A stretch of DNA of 36,836 nt from Candidatus Chloroploca asiatica (lineage in GTDB: Bacteria > Chloroflexota > Chloroflexia > Chloroflexales > Chloroflexaceae). Of this stretch, positions 23,575 to 32,028 are shown piece after piece (position 1 is the first letter of the stretch; every line of letters begins with the position of its first letter). A program made the position numbers and the translations under genes. Where the stretch lies: contig NZ_LYXE01000123.1 in assembly GCF_002532075.1 (NCBI RefSeq), forward strand, positions 1-36,836. Reading direction: 5' to 3'. Under the pieces are notes generated by a model. That model was not told the DNA's origin and did no database searches. It saw only the letters and a list, made by a program, of their open reading frames with translations.

Positions 23575-25824
23575 CTACTCCACCCCCACCTCAGCCAGAT
23601 AGATAGCCCCGGCTGCGTTGCCGTCGAACACGAAGCGAATGGTCTGGATCTGGTCGAGTACCAGCGCGGGGTTGGCCGCCTGGAAGTCCGCTAGCGGTAG
23701 GCTGTAGCTCTGCAGGACGATCTCTTCAGGGGCGATCTTGGCGGGGAAGCCGTTCATCCCGGCGAGCCAGTTGGCCTTGACGAGATGGGCAGGGAGCGTT
23801 GGTAGGATTGGCCCAGATACGCTTAATGGGAGGCGCGCTGTCTCTCCAAGAGACGTTTCAACCTCCACCACCATGCCCGTTGCCATCGGTGCGCCCGGCA
23901 CGCTGGCCAGGGCCAGGGTGAGGACGTGATCCGGCGTGAGCTGCCAATCGGCAACCTGGCGCGGGGCGAGCGGTACCGCGTATTGCGGCTGTGACCCGGC
24001 GCTCCAGCTAAGATGCAATGCCTGGATGCCCTGGCTCGTTACGCCGTCGCGCAGCATAAGCGGCTCTTGTGTGGCAAAAAGACCGCTGCCTGCAACCGCT
24101 GCGCCGCCAATGATGTTGATGCGACGAAAAGAGGCGTCCTGGTATTGTGTGACAATGATCGTTTCAGGCAGCCAGGCAAGCCCGGTGACTGGATTGCGAA
24201 AGAGCTCAAGGTACACTGCTTCACCGCCTATCGCTGCGTCGAGAAAGGCGGTGATCAAGACCTTCGCCGCTTGCTGTTGCGCTGCCTGGCTGAGCAGCGG
24301 GGCCCGATTTAAGAGCCACGAGTTGTACAAACCTCGATCGCGATCACCCCAGACGCTGTTAAACTGCCCATGATTGCCCTGATAGACATAGGCCAACGCT
24401 TTGAAGCCCTCTGCGTTCGCCGCGAGCCGCTGGCGACTGAACTGCTGCTGCCCGTACAGCAGATAGGTGTCGGCGTCATGTCCCGCCCCCAGCAGCAGAT
24501 AACTGGTCCGCTCGAGCAACGGCTTTCGGTCGTATGGCCCGGTGTAGGCGTCAGAAGGGGCAATGGCAACCACGCCGCGCACGCCAAAGCCAAATGTGTC
24601 CGCGTCGGTCAGGCCAGGGAGATCGTGCGCGTTCATCTCGGCTGCCCAGGCGACGGCTTCCCCGCCACGTGAATGGCCGATGAGCGCCACCCGCGCGAGA
24701 TCGACCCGTCTGGTAAAGGGATTGCCCGGTGTCTCGTTCCACAAGCGCCACTGCTCCAGATGCTTCAACAGCATCCAGGCACGCAACGGTATTTCCGCAT
24801 TCGCGCCATCCATGAAGAGCAGTCCATTGAGGAAGTTCTGGTCAACCGAGACGACAATATACCCCCGGCTCGCCAGATGCTCGCCCAGGTAGGCATAGCC
24901 AGGGTCAGAGGGTCTACTCATCGCGTGGTTGCCATGCACGATGAGTACCAGGGGTGCCGGCCCGCTATCCTCCGCTGGATACCAGACGGTGCCGTTTAAG
25001 GGGAGTTGACTGTAGTCGAAGCCCCAGTACCACTGGTAATACGATGCGCTCAGGCCGCTGTAACCACCAAAAATGGGTCTACCATCTACGGGTGGCGTCA
25101 TGAGAAGCGCCGCTTCGCCAAACTCTGGGCGATGGTTGCTCTGCCCGCGACCATACGTGAGGCGCGTGACAGTATAGGGGCCAGATTGACCAGGGTTGGC
25201 GAATGCGAGGTTGGGGCGGGCCGATGGCTCCGGCAGCGGTGCCAGATACCCCGCAAACCCTGGATTGACCACCCAAAACACGAACGCCAGGATCAGCGCC
25301 ATAGGCAGACCAACGAGTGCGAATTGAGCCAGACGGGAACGGCCCTTCATCCGCGCCAGGGCAACCGACATCGCCGTGAACCCGGCCAGAACAATGGCGA
25401 TCTCACCGACCACCGGCAAGACAATCTGCTGAAGGAAACTGTTCGGCCAGAGCAGGTCGCCAGCAATAAAGACAAAGGCCCCCAAGATGCGACCGAGCGG
25501 CACGGGCGGTACAAGACGCAAAAACTGCGTCCCGTGGGCAAAGCTCAGGCGCGCAAAGAGCCATCCCAACACCTTCCACAACAGCACAACCAGCCCCTCG
25601 CCCGCCGCGAGGAACGCAAAACCCAAAAAGCCCCCCACAACCGCCAGCAGCAAGCGCGGGAGGCCAAGATCAACTTCAACCGCCAGCAACGCAGTGACCA
25701 CAATGGCCGCCCACATCACACCACTGCCAAAACGCTCGAAGGCAACCACCCATGGCGAAGCCCGCTCGGCAACGTCGGTCGGCCTGGGGCTTGTCTCAGG
25801 TGATGCGCGCACTGAGTGAGGCAT
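23575..25824 (-). CDS. Membrane-anchored alpha/beta hydrolase
   Basis: 749 residues. Five N-terminal membrane helices (about 34-52, 58-83, 109-125, 132-156, 164-186) are followed by an extracytoplasmic alpha/beta hydrolase domain. Visible elements are the oxyanion-type strand LVLIVHGNHAMS, the YIVVSVDQNFLNG segment, the nucleophile elbow GHSRGGE with Ser385, and a late histidine in QGNHGQFN. After the catalytic domain (about 560-749) come beta-rich segments resembling a carbohydrate-binding or lipoprotein-type domain. The enzyme class (esterase, lipase or peptidase) cannot be told. The ATG at 25824 has GGAG 10 nt upstream. It is monocistronic: a hairpin terminator lies downstream and no gene is close upstream. 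Confidence 0.85.
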   Translation of the reverse strand: MPHSVRASPETSPRPTDVAERASPWVVAFERFGSGVMWAAIVVTALLAVEVDLGLPRLLLAVVGGFLGFAFLAAGEGLVVLLWKVLGWLFARLSFAHGTQFLRLVPPVPLGRILGAFVFIAGDLLWPNSFLQQIVLPVVGEIAIVLAGFTAMSVALARMKGRSRLAQFALVGLPMALILAFVFWVVNPGFAGYLAPLPEPSARPNLAFANPGQSGPYTVTRLTYGRGQSNHRPEFGEAALLMTPPVDGRPIFGGYSGLSASYYQWYWGFDYSQLPLNGTVWYPAEDSGPAPLVLIVHGNHAMSRPSDPGYAYLGEHLASRGYIVVSVDQNFLNGLLFMDGANAEIPLRAWMLLKHLEQWRLWNETPGNPFTRRVDLARVALIGHSRGGEAVAWAAEMNAHDLPGLTDADTFGFGVRGVVAIAPSDAYTGPYDRKPLLERTSYLLLGAGHDADTYLLYGQQQFSRQRLAANAEGFKALAYVYQGNHGQFNSVWGDRDRGLYNSWLLNRAPLLSQAAQQQAAKVLITAFLDAAIGGEAVYLELFRNPVTGLAWLPETIIVTQYQDASFRRINIIGGAAVAGSGLFATQEPLMLRDGVTSQGIQALHLSWSAGSQPQYAVPLAPRQVADWQLTPDHVLTLALASVPGAPMATGMVVEVETSLGETARLPLSVSGPILPTLPAHLVKANWLAGMNGFPAKIAPEEIVLQSYSLPLADFQAANPALVLDQIQTIRFVFDGNAAGAIYLAEVGVE

Positions 25825-26334
25825 CGCAACACATCTCCGTCTAAACTGATGCCAGAACCAAATTGTAGCATCGATCCCATGTCACCGAACCGACCCCGTC
25901 GGGCCGAATCAGCGGCCACCACCATGCCTGGGAGAGTCTACAATCATGGTCGCGACTGCGCCCTTGCCATGACATCATACCTCTCCCGATGGCACGCCAC
26001 ATCATACACCACAGGATCGCATCAGCGGGCCACCAGATTACATCGGCCCACACTCCCAGGACGCTCCCACCACAAAAATGGTGGCACCAACCTCGCGCAT
26101 CGCTGCCTGAGGGAGCCTCCCGCCGCAAGCGGGGTGGGCCACACCATGGTCGGCGCACGGCCCAGACATGGCTTCCCGTGTACGTGGCAATGACGTGGCT
26201 TGCGTGCATTTCAGCGCCACCCCTGCCCTGACTTCCCCGCGTGCGCGGGCTTGACAACGAGGCGCACGCCATAGCGGGGCGGTAGGATCGGCCCCTGAAC
26301 GACTACGTCTGACCCTTCTACGCGATCGAGTCAC
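25825..26334. other. Intergenic stretch without a supported gene
   Basis: About 510 bp. A 143-codon minus-strand frame exists, but it is rich in Trp/Cys/His/Met, lacks a Shine-Dalgarno and looks non-coding. Small dyads are present (for example CCACCACAAAAATGGTGG near 26070) but no RNA gene or mobile element is recognised. Confidence 0.45.
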
Positions 26335-26895
26335 CTAGCGCAACATCTCATTCACCGCAGCGAGGTCAAACTCCTCGGGATCGAACTCACCGCCAATCCA
26401 TTCCAGCAGATCCTCGTGCTCGGGGTGTTCCGGATCGCTGATCGCCTCCAGGAAATTGGCGTAGCCCCAGACCCCGCCACAATCCTCGGGTGGGCAGGCC
26501 CGTTTCCCCGCCGTGCAACGCGGATAGCTCACCCCTGGCTCGGGGGCAAGTAGCTTCTCGAGCAGCACCTCGTGGGTCCAACTATCGCCAAAGTCATACT
26601 CGTAGCTCAGCTTCTGCCTGGGCGCGGTGAGCAGATCGTTCAGCTTGAACCGACGCTCATCGCGGACATCCTCGTCATAGTTTGGGTTCGGCACACCGTA
26701 GGCGACCCGTCCGACGCTGAACATGTGCAGATGCGAGTCTGTCCAACCCATTGCGGTCTGGATGATCATGTGTAGCGTTGCCAACGTGACGTTGTCGGCA
26801 ACCTCGACCCGTCGCCAGATCGGTGGCTTGCTATCCTTGAGGCTAATCTTCAGTTGGTAAATACGGCTCGGAACCGCAGCGGCTTTACGGGGCAT
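26335..26895 (-). CDS. Plasmid pRiA4b ORF-3 family protein
   Basis: 186 residues from the ATG at 26895, chosen because GGAGG lies 5 nt upstream. The upstream ATG at 26925 has no such site. The sequence RIYQLKISLKDSKPPIWRRV at the N-terminus, MGWTDSHLHMF in the middle, YEYDFGDSWTHEV, and the cysteine-containing C-x-x-G-x-R-A-C-P-P-E-D-C-G-G segment are hallmarks of the pRiA4b ORF-3-like domain (PF07929). The length is normal and the motifs are intact. The family is common on plasmids and islands, and its biochemical role is not established. It appears monocistronic. Confidence 0.93.
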   Translation of the reverse strand: MPRKAAAVPSRIYQLKISLKDSKPPIWRRVEVADNVTLATLHMIIQTAMGWTDSHLHMFSVGRVAYGVPNPNYDEDVRDERRFKLNDLLTAPRQKLSYEYDFGDSWTHEVLLEKLLAPEPGVSYPRCTAGKRACPPEDCGGVWGYANFLEAISDPEHPEHEDLLEWIGGEFDPEEFDLAAVNEMLR

Positions 26896-27040
26896 CTGAC
26901 CCTCCATAGGCAACTTCGAGCACAACAGCGCTGATCTATATGCTCACGCCACCAGGGACTGGCATCCCGTACCATCCCAGATATACATGACAATATACAG
27001 TACATCATGCATTTCGAGAAGAGAGTCCCCGGCATGAAAT

Positions 27041-27093
27041 AGGGCTACGCTGAACCTGCGGAACCCAAGTTCTGCCATGTTCAGCGTAGCCCT
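27041..27093. repeat. Long two-part inverted repeat
   Basis: AGGGCTACGCTGAAC (27041-27055) pairs perfectly with 27079-27093. Inside the loop a second stem (GCGGAAC with GTTCTGC) closes a CCAA tip, giving an extended hairpin of about 53 nt. It lies between the Phd-like gene and the pRiA4b gene. It could terminate the former, although only a short ATTTC follows on the minus strand. Confidence 0.6.
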
Positions 27094-27161
27094 GCGGCAG
27101 CAAAGTAGGTCTTAGCGACGATCATATCAGCGTCAAGACAAGAAGGGGCCTGGCTCTTTCC

Positions 27162-27401
27162 CTACCCCTCCTGCGGCTCAGCAGCGGGCTTGCTCGCCGC
27201 CGCCACTCGTGCCCGCAGCGTATCAAACAACTCGATGGAGAGCAAAACCGCCGTCGGCTTCCCCTTCTGCGTAATCACGACGGGGCGCTGATTCTGAGCC
27301 GAGCGCCGGATCATCGATGCCAGCGAACTGGCCGCTTTTGAGACCGGCAGCACGCCATGCTGCAGGTCGATGTCAAAAAAATGCTTGGTTGGAGATGTCA
27401 T
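27162..27401 (-). CDS. Phd/YefM-type antitoxin, orphan
   Basis: 79 residues from the ATG at 27401, with an AGGA-containing purine tract 9 nt upstream. The longer frame to 27440 has no comparable site. LPVSKAASSLASMIRRSAQ followed by NQRPVVITQKGKPTAVLLSI is the DNA-binding Phd/YefM fold (PF02604). The C-terminus (RARVAAASKPAAEPQEG) is an Ala/Pro-rich tail. Antitoxins of this type repress their own operon and neutralise a RelE, Doc or VapC-type toxin. No toxin ORF is found in the 100 bp downstream or immediately upstream, so it is either an orphan or a regulator on its own. Confidence 0.88.
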   Translation of the reverse strand: MTSPTKHFFDIDLQHGVLPVSKAASSLASMIRRSAQNQRPVVITQKGKPTAVLLSIELFDTLRARVAAASKPAAEPQEG

Positions 27402-27581
27402 CAGGTTGCTTCCTTCCTCTCGATTGCACTTCCACCGCAAGGCGCCTGGCGATCAAAACAACCAGGGCCCCCTCAACGGAGGCGTGCGGCGGGGTTGCAT
27501 CATGCTACCACAGTCGTGCAATACGTGCATCACCTGGGCGATGGCGCTTGGATCTTCTGCTATCGTGGATGGCTTAAGCGG

Positions 27582-27783
27582 TTATCCAGGCTCCAGCGCC
27601 GGCTCACGATCGCAGGCTTCGGCACAGACACATGGGCCTGCACCACCAAAGGCAAATATGAACAACAGCGCGAACTGAACGGGCAGCAAGGCCCCGCCCG
27701 CTAGTGCCACAAGCTGCGCCCAGAGACGTTCTCACGCCGGGCAGCAGGGCCAGGAAGAGGATCAGGAGGGCGTTAACGGCTCC
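27582..27783 (-). pseudogene. Frameshifted membrane-protein fragment after ABC cassette 2
   Basis: Directly after the ATPase stop, the same frame reads ISGAVNALLILFLALLPGV. A single-base shift near 27735-27740 continues as ERLWAQLVALAGGALLPVQF, then ALLFIFAFGGAG, and stops at 27582. Together they make two or three hydrophobic helices separated by the basic loop expected in a polytopic permease. No start codon with Shine-Dalgarno is present. This resembles the severed transporter end found in the same position after ABC cassette 1, though the two remnants are not obviously the same segment. Confidence 0.5.
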
Positions 27784-27789
27784 TGAAAT

Positions 27790-28554
27790 TCAGAACTTCA
27801 TTCCGGCCAACCAGGTAGTCAGGCTTTCCTCGCGGGCTTTGAGGTCGTCGCGGGTTTCATCATATACGCCGGGCAGGTATGCGCCCGCAATCTTGCCGTC
27901 CAGGATGAACAGTACTCGACCGGTTTTGGCGGCCACTTTGACATCGTGCGTCACCAGCAAGATGGTCACGCCAGTGCGATGAATTTGCGCCAGGAGGGCC
28001 ATAATCTCGTTGGCGGCGGTGGAATTCAACGCGCCGGTCGGCTCGTCGCCAAAGATAATTTTCGGGTCGCCCATCAAGGCGCGGCAGACGCCCACCCGCT
28101 GGAGCTGCCCACCGGAAGCCTGGGTGATGTCGCGGTTTTCCAGCTCGGCGATGCCGGTTGTTTCCATCAGCGTCCTGGCTTTGGCGACCAGATGCGCACC
28201 ATTTTTACGGCCGTCGCGCATGGACGGCAGGATGATGTTGTCGAGGATGTTCAGGTTTTTGAGCAGCGTCGGCTGTTGGAAGACAAAGCCCATTTTGGTG
28301 CGGCGCAGGTCGGCCAGTTCGTTTTCCTTCAGCGCCGACAAATCCGCGCCGTCGAAGGTGACTGTGCCGCTGTCCACGCTGTCCATGCTGCTCAGGGCAT
28401 ACAGCAGCGTGGATTTTCCCGAACCGGAAGGCCCCATCACGGCGACGAACTCGCCCTGGCGGATGTCCACCGAGATACCGTCGAGGACGTTGCGCTTTTC
28501 CGCGCCCAGGCCGAAAGACTTGGTGATTTTTTCGCTGGTAATAAGCTGGTGCAT
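27790..28554 (-). CDS. ABC transporter ATP-binding protein (cassette 2)
   Basis: 254 residues. It has Walker A GPSGSGKST, Q-loop FVFQQPTLL, signature ASGGQLQRV with the same Ala-for-Leu change as cassette 1, Walker B IIFGDEPTGALN and switch LVTHD. The ATG at 28554 has AAGGAG 6 nt upstream and starts 3 bp after the permease stop. Long identical blocks shared with the ATPase at 6030-6797 (for example FVFQQPTLLKNLNILDNI and IIFGDEPTGALNSTAANEI) mark them as paralogues. It powers the FtsX-like permease encoded just upstream. Confidence 0.94.
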   Translation of the reverse strand: MHQLITSEKITKSFGLGAEKRNVLDGISVDIRQGEFVAVMGPSGSGKSTLLYALSSMDSVDSGTVTFDGADLSALKENELADLRRTKMGFVFQQPTLLKNLNILDNIILPSMRDGRKNGAHLVAKARTLMETTGIAELENRDITQASGGQLQRVGVCRALMGDPKIIFGDEPTGALNSTAANEIMALLAQIHRTGVTILLVTHDVKVAAKTGRVLFILDGKIAGAYLPGVYDETRDDLKAREESLTTWLAGMKF

Positions 28555-28557
28555 GGC

Positions 28558-30876
28558 TTACTCCTTGATGTTGTCAGAAATTTTAATATGTCCTGCGTCC
28601 AGGGTGCCGAGGATTGTCGCGGCCAGCGCCACACCCGCCATCAGCAGGGGGCTGAGCAGGTAGGCAAAGCCTGGGTTGACGATGAATTTAAAGGAGGCCG
28701 CCCCAAACGAGCCAATCACCAACCCCGCCAGCGCCTCGCCGAGCGTATTTGCCAGCAGCGTGCCAAGCAAGATGCCAATGATCAGGACGAAAACCGAACG
28801 CGCCATGTACTGCGCCTTGATGTCCGCGTTCGTGAAACCAAAGGCCTTCATCACCGCAATCGCGTATCTATCTTTGGCGACCAACATGCGCATGAACAAT
28901 AGGGTGATCAGCGCGATGAGCGTCAGCGCAATGCCGACGGCCGCATAAGCAGCCTTGCCGATAGCGCTGATCGTCCCGCCGTAGGTTTGCCGGATAAATT
29001 CATCAATGTCCGAGACTTTGGCGAAAGCGAACTTGTCCGCGTAGGCGGCAACCGTTTCATCCAGCAGCACCGGGTTTGTCAACTCGGCGGTGATGACGCT
29101 CCACATGGTGTCCGCCGAGTCGTCGGCGAACACCGCTTTGGCCGATTTGCCGCCGTGGGTCACATCGGAATAGACACCACAGACCGTGAGTATTGTCTCC
29201 CGCCCGTTGATTATCAGCGTGATGACATCCCCCACCTCTTTGCCCATTTCTCTGGCGTTCATCACCGAAAGCGCGATTTCGTTCTCCGCCGCGGGGGCGC
29301 GCCCCTGAATATAGGTCAGCGGAAAGACCGCATGGTCGCCCAGTTCAACCTTGAGGCTTTCCTCCGAGCCGTCAGCCAGCTGCACGGGGAAGGTTTTGGT
29401 GGTCAGCACAACAAATTTGGAGATGGCTACGTCATTGGCCATCGCCGCGGCAATTTCCGCCGCTTTTTCGGCGATCTGGTCGGTCTGCTGAATGTCAATG
29501 CGCAGGTCGCTGTCCCCAACGCCCATGTAGGTGATGAAACTGTTGGAGGCGATGGTGTTGTGCAAATTCTGTGGGACGATGATGATAAATGCCGCCAGCG
29601 CCAGCACCACCAACATAGTGGCATACAGGCTTTTGCGGACAAGCACATCTTTGACGCCGAGGAAAATATTCGTGCTGAGCAGTTTGTTCATGCTCAGGTG
29701 GAAACGCCGCCCCCCGCCCGCTTTTTCCTGCGAAATCCCAAAGCGGATGGCTTCCGCCGGGGAAATTTTGCGAAACCGCCCCAGCACGCCGTTCACATAG
29801 GCGCTAATTGCCAGGAATACCAGCAGGACGCTGATAATCCCCAACAACGGCGCCAGGGTAGCATTTGCGCTTTCGCCCATGTACAGCCGGATGTTGGTCA
29901 GCAGCGCGTCCCGAAAGACAAAGGAAAGTCCATACCCCAGCAGGCTGCCCACCGCCGCGATGGCGACATATTTGGTCAGGTAGATTTTCTTGATGTCGGA
30001 CACGCGCAGCCCGATAGCTTTCATCACCCCGATTTCGCGGTAGTCGTCCTCGATTTTCGCCAGCAGCGTGAAGCGGATGCACAGGAAGGCGATGGCCACC
30101 ACCAGGGCGCTAACCAGGAGCAGGACCGCAATCATCAGGCCGTCGGAAATGGCATTCATCATTCTGAACAGCGGATAGGTGATGGCTGGCCCGTTGGCTT
30201 CGAGTCCCGCGGCGGTGTAGGCCGTCCCGAATGCGCTCAACCTGTCCAGGTCATGCAGCCGGAACTGGATCAGGTATTCCACGCTGCCGAACGGCCTCAG
30301 TGCGGCAAAGTCGTTGTGACTGACCAAAAAGCGCTTGGACGAGGCGAGCATGGGTTGCATTTGCGAGTCGCGGAGAGGCCCCGCAATAGTGAGTGGCTTC
30401 CCGGCTACGGTCACGGTATCGCCAATTTTGGCGGTTCCATCCTGCATGTAGGCGATCGGGAGATAAATGTCCCCGTCTGCGGCCGTGATGAGGTTGCCAT
30501 CGAGGTCAAGCAGGAAATCGAATCTTTCACTCTGAACCACCAGCCCGTTATCCTGGATGGTGCCGGCCAGCGAGCCGCCGGCAAATACAAACTGCGCGCC
30601 GTCCACGTTGAGAAATTCAATCACCTGGAAATCGGCCACATCCTCATGCTGTTCGGCAAAAGCAGTCAGCCGCGCCAGATCCACTTCACCGGCGTGCATT
30701 TGCATGAAGTGGGGCGTTTTTCCCTGCGTCATCATGGTATCAATCGCGCCCGCCAGGTTAACGACCAGGATCGCCGCCAGCGCAACCAGCATAGTTGCCG
30801 CCGCAACAAACAGCATGGTCGTCAGGGTGATGGCCTTGCTGTTGAGCATATCGTTACGGAGTAGTCGGTAATACAT
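28558..30876 (-). CDS. FtsX-like ABC transporter permease (cassette 2)
   Basis: 772 residues, exactly the length of the cassette 1 permease, and colinear with it throughout. It starts MYYRLLRNDMLNSKAITLTT and has the same external domain (KTPHFMQMHAGEVDLARLTA), then DDYREIGVMKAIGLRVSDIK between the first FtsX helices, and the C-terminal DRYAIAVMKAFGFTNADIK. The ATG at 30876 has AGAGGTG 4-5 nt upstream. It is preceded by a micro-ORF and a lipase-like gene rather than by the small protein that leads cassette 1. Codon use is less strongly G/C at third positions than in cassette 1, hinting at separate acquisition rather than local duplication. Confidence 0.93.
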   Translation of the reverse strand: MYYRLLRNDMLNSKAITLTTMLFVAAATMLVALAAILVVNLAGAIDTMMTQGKTPHFMQMHAGEVDLARLTAFAEQHEDVADFQVIEFLNVDGAQFVFAGGSLAGTIQDNGLVVQSERFDFLLDLDGNLITAADGDIYLPIAYMQDGTAKIGDTVTVAGKPLTIAGPLRDSQMQPMLASSKRFLVSHNDFAALRPFGSVEYLIQFRLHDLDRLSAFGTAYTAAGLEANGPAITYPLFRMMNAISDGLMIAVLLLVSALVVAIAFLCIRFTLLAKIEDDYREIGVMKAIGLRVSDIKKIYLTKYVAIAAVGSLLGYGLSFVFRDALLTNIRLYMGESANATLAPLLGIISVLLVFLAISAYVNGVLGRFRKISPAEAIRFGISQEKAGGGRRFHLSMNKLLSTNIFLGVKDVLVRKSLYATMLVVLALAAFIIIVPQNLHNTIASNSFITYMGVGDSDLRIDIQQTDQIAEKAAEIAAAMANDVAISKFVVLTTKTFPVQLADGSEESLKVELGDHAVFPLTYIQGRAPAAENEIALSVMNAREMGKEVGDVITLIINGRETILTVCGVYSDVTHGGKSAKAVFADDSADTMWSVITAELTNPVLLDETVAAYADKFAFAKVSDIDEFIRQTYGGTISAIGKAAYAAVGIALTLIALITLLFMRMLVAKDRYAIAVMKAFGFTNADIKAQYMARSVFVLIIGILLGTLLANTLGEALAGLVIGSFGAASFKFIVNPGFAYLLSPLLMAGVALAATILGTLDAGHIKISDNIKE

Positions 30877-30889
30877 CGGTCACCTCTGT

Positions 30890-30979
30890 TTATTTTGCTT
30901 CTTCCCGCAAGACAACATGCCGTCTGGCAAAGGCAAAGCCAAGCAACATTTCACGTTGGCAATCGTTCAGATGCATCAT
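30890..30979 (-). CDS. Translationally coupled 29-codon micro-ORF
   Basis: Reads MMHLNDCQREMLLGFAFARR then HVVLREEAK and a TAA. Its ATG at 30979 overlaps the stop of the lipase-like gene (AAATGATG), with GGAG 5 nt upstream inside that gene. The stop at 30890 is followed 13 bp later by the permease ATG. Amphipathic helix character is possible. It may be a real small protein, a coupling leader for the permease, or the leftover start of a lost gene. Nothing similar precedes cassette 1. Confidence 0.45.
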   Translation of the reverse strand: MMHLNDCQREMLLGFAFARRHVVLREEAK

Positions 30980-32028
30980 TTTATCTCCGCAGTTTCAGCA
31001 GGGTTTTTCAAATAACGGTTGAGAAATTCGAGACAAGCCCGGTTTACCTCTTGCAAGTATCCCACCCGGTCATGATTGGGCTGCCCGCCTTCCAGCAGCC
31101 TCGTCAGCAGGGGGCTGGCAAGCGCCAGGTCGGTCAGGGAAAAATGCCCCGCGCCGGGCAGGTGCAGGCTGACGGCAGTCTCCGGAGCGTCGGTAAGCAA
31201 AGCCGCATTGCGGGCATATTGCGGCCATGCGGAGAGATGGCTCCAGGAACTATCCGAGTAGATGTTCAAGACCGGGACAGGATAAGCCTTGTCAAGCCAG
31301 AGAAACTCTCCGTTTTCCACGCCGATAATCTCATAGAAAAACGGCGACTCCAGTGCAATCACAGCAACGACATCATCCCTTTGGCGCGGGATAGCCAAGG
31401 CCGCCGAACCGCCGAGGGAATGTCCCATGACGCCGATTCGCGTGCCATCTACTAGCGCATACACGCCATCCGCGCCGCCAGCAGCCCGGGCCAGGATGGT
31501 ATCAAGTACAAAATGAATGTCAGCCGTGCGGATTCCCATCCAGCTCTGGTAGTAGCGAAAACTTTGTTCTTTGTCGCGCCCGGCATCCTCCCGTTGGAGT
31601 TCGGCGAAGTATGCTCGACTTACAAAAGTCGTGCGCCCATCTTCGCTTTTTGTCCAGAAGGCGTGATAAGGGTGGCCGATAGCGCCGACGATATAGCCAT
31701 GGCTTGCCAACTCGCGGTACAGGGACTCGTTGCTGGTTTCTGTGCCAAGCCCGCCATGCGAAAAGACAACCAGTGGATAGAGTTCAACCCCGCCTGTGCC
31801 TTCGGGATACCAGAAAACCACGTTGACCTGGCGATTTTCCCCGATGTCAGAATAGTTTTCAGTGCGCTTCTCATCAGTGTAGGTATAACGTTCTGTTCCG
31901 ATGGTATAAGGCCCGGTCACATCCATCGGCTGGTAGGGTGGGAAAAGCAGGAGATACATTGCCAAAAAGAAAGCAGGTAAAGCAACAAATGCCCATATAG
32001 TTTTAGATTTTCTGGTTTTTGTTTTCAT
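30976..32028 (-). CDS. Membrane-anchored PAF-acetylhydrolase-like alpha/beta hydrolase
   Basis: 350 residues. A basic start and one helix (IWAFVALPAFFLAMYLLLF, about 11-29) anchor an external alpha/beta hydrolase domain. It has the oxyanion strand YPLVVFSHGGLGTETS, the nucleophile elbow GHSLGGS with Ser204, and the catalytic-histidine motif GAGHFSLTD with His295. The VNVVFWYPEG opening and HGGLG pattern resemble the PAF-acetylhydrolase / dienelactone-hydrolase-like lipases of Gram-positive bacteria. Its stop overlaps the micro-ORF that precedes ABC cassette 2, so lipase, micro-ORF, permease and ATPase form one transcription unit. No clear Shine-Dalgarno precedes ATG 32028. Upstream sequence changes character at about 32035, a possible junction. 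Confidence 0.87.
   Translation of the reverse strand: MKTKTRKSKTIWAFVALPAFFLAMYLLLFPPYQPMDVTGPYTIGTERYTYTDEKRTENYSDIGENRQVNVVFWYPEGTGGVELYPLVVFSHGGLGTETSNESLYRELASHGYIVGAIGHPYHAFWTKSEDGRTTFVSRAYFAELQREDAGRDKEQSFRYYQSWMGIRTADIHFVLDTILARAAGGADGVYALVDGTRIGVMGHSLGGSAALAIPRQRDDVVAVIALESPFFYEIIGVENGEFLWLDKAYPVPVLNIYSDSSWSHLSAWPQYARNAALLTDAPETAVSLHLPGAGHFSLTDLALASPLLTRLLEGGQPNHDRVGYLQEVNRACLEFLNRYLKNPAETAEIK

Noticed and set aside
25841-26272. 143-codon minus-strand ORF
   Set aside because: Unusually rich in Trp, Cys, Met and His, with no Shine-Dalgarno and no recognisable segment.
28987-30864. 625-codon plus-strand ORF, with the similar ORF at 27946-28902
   Set aside because: Antisense to the FtsX permease and ABC ATPase genes, which have full family motifs on the minus strand.
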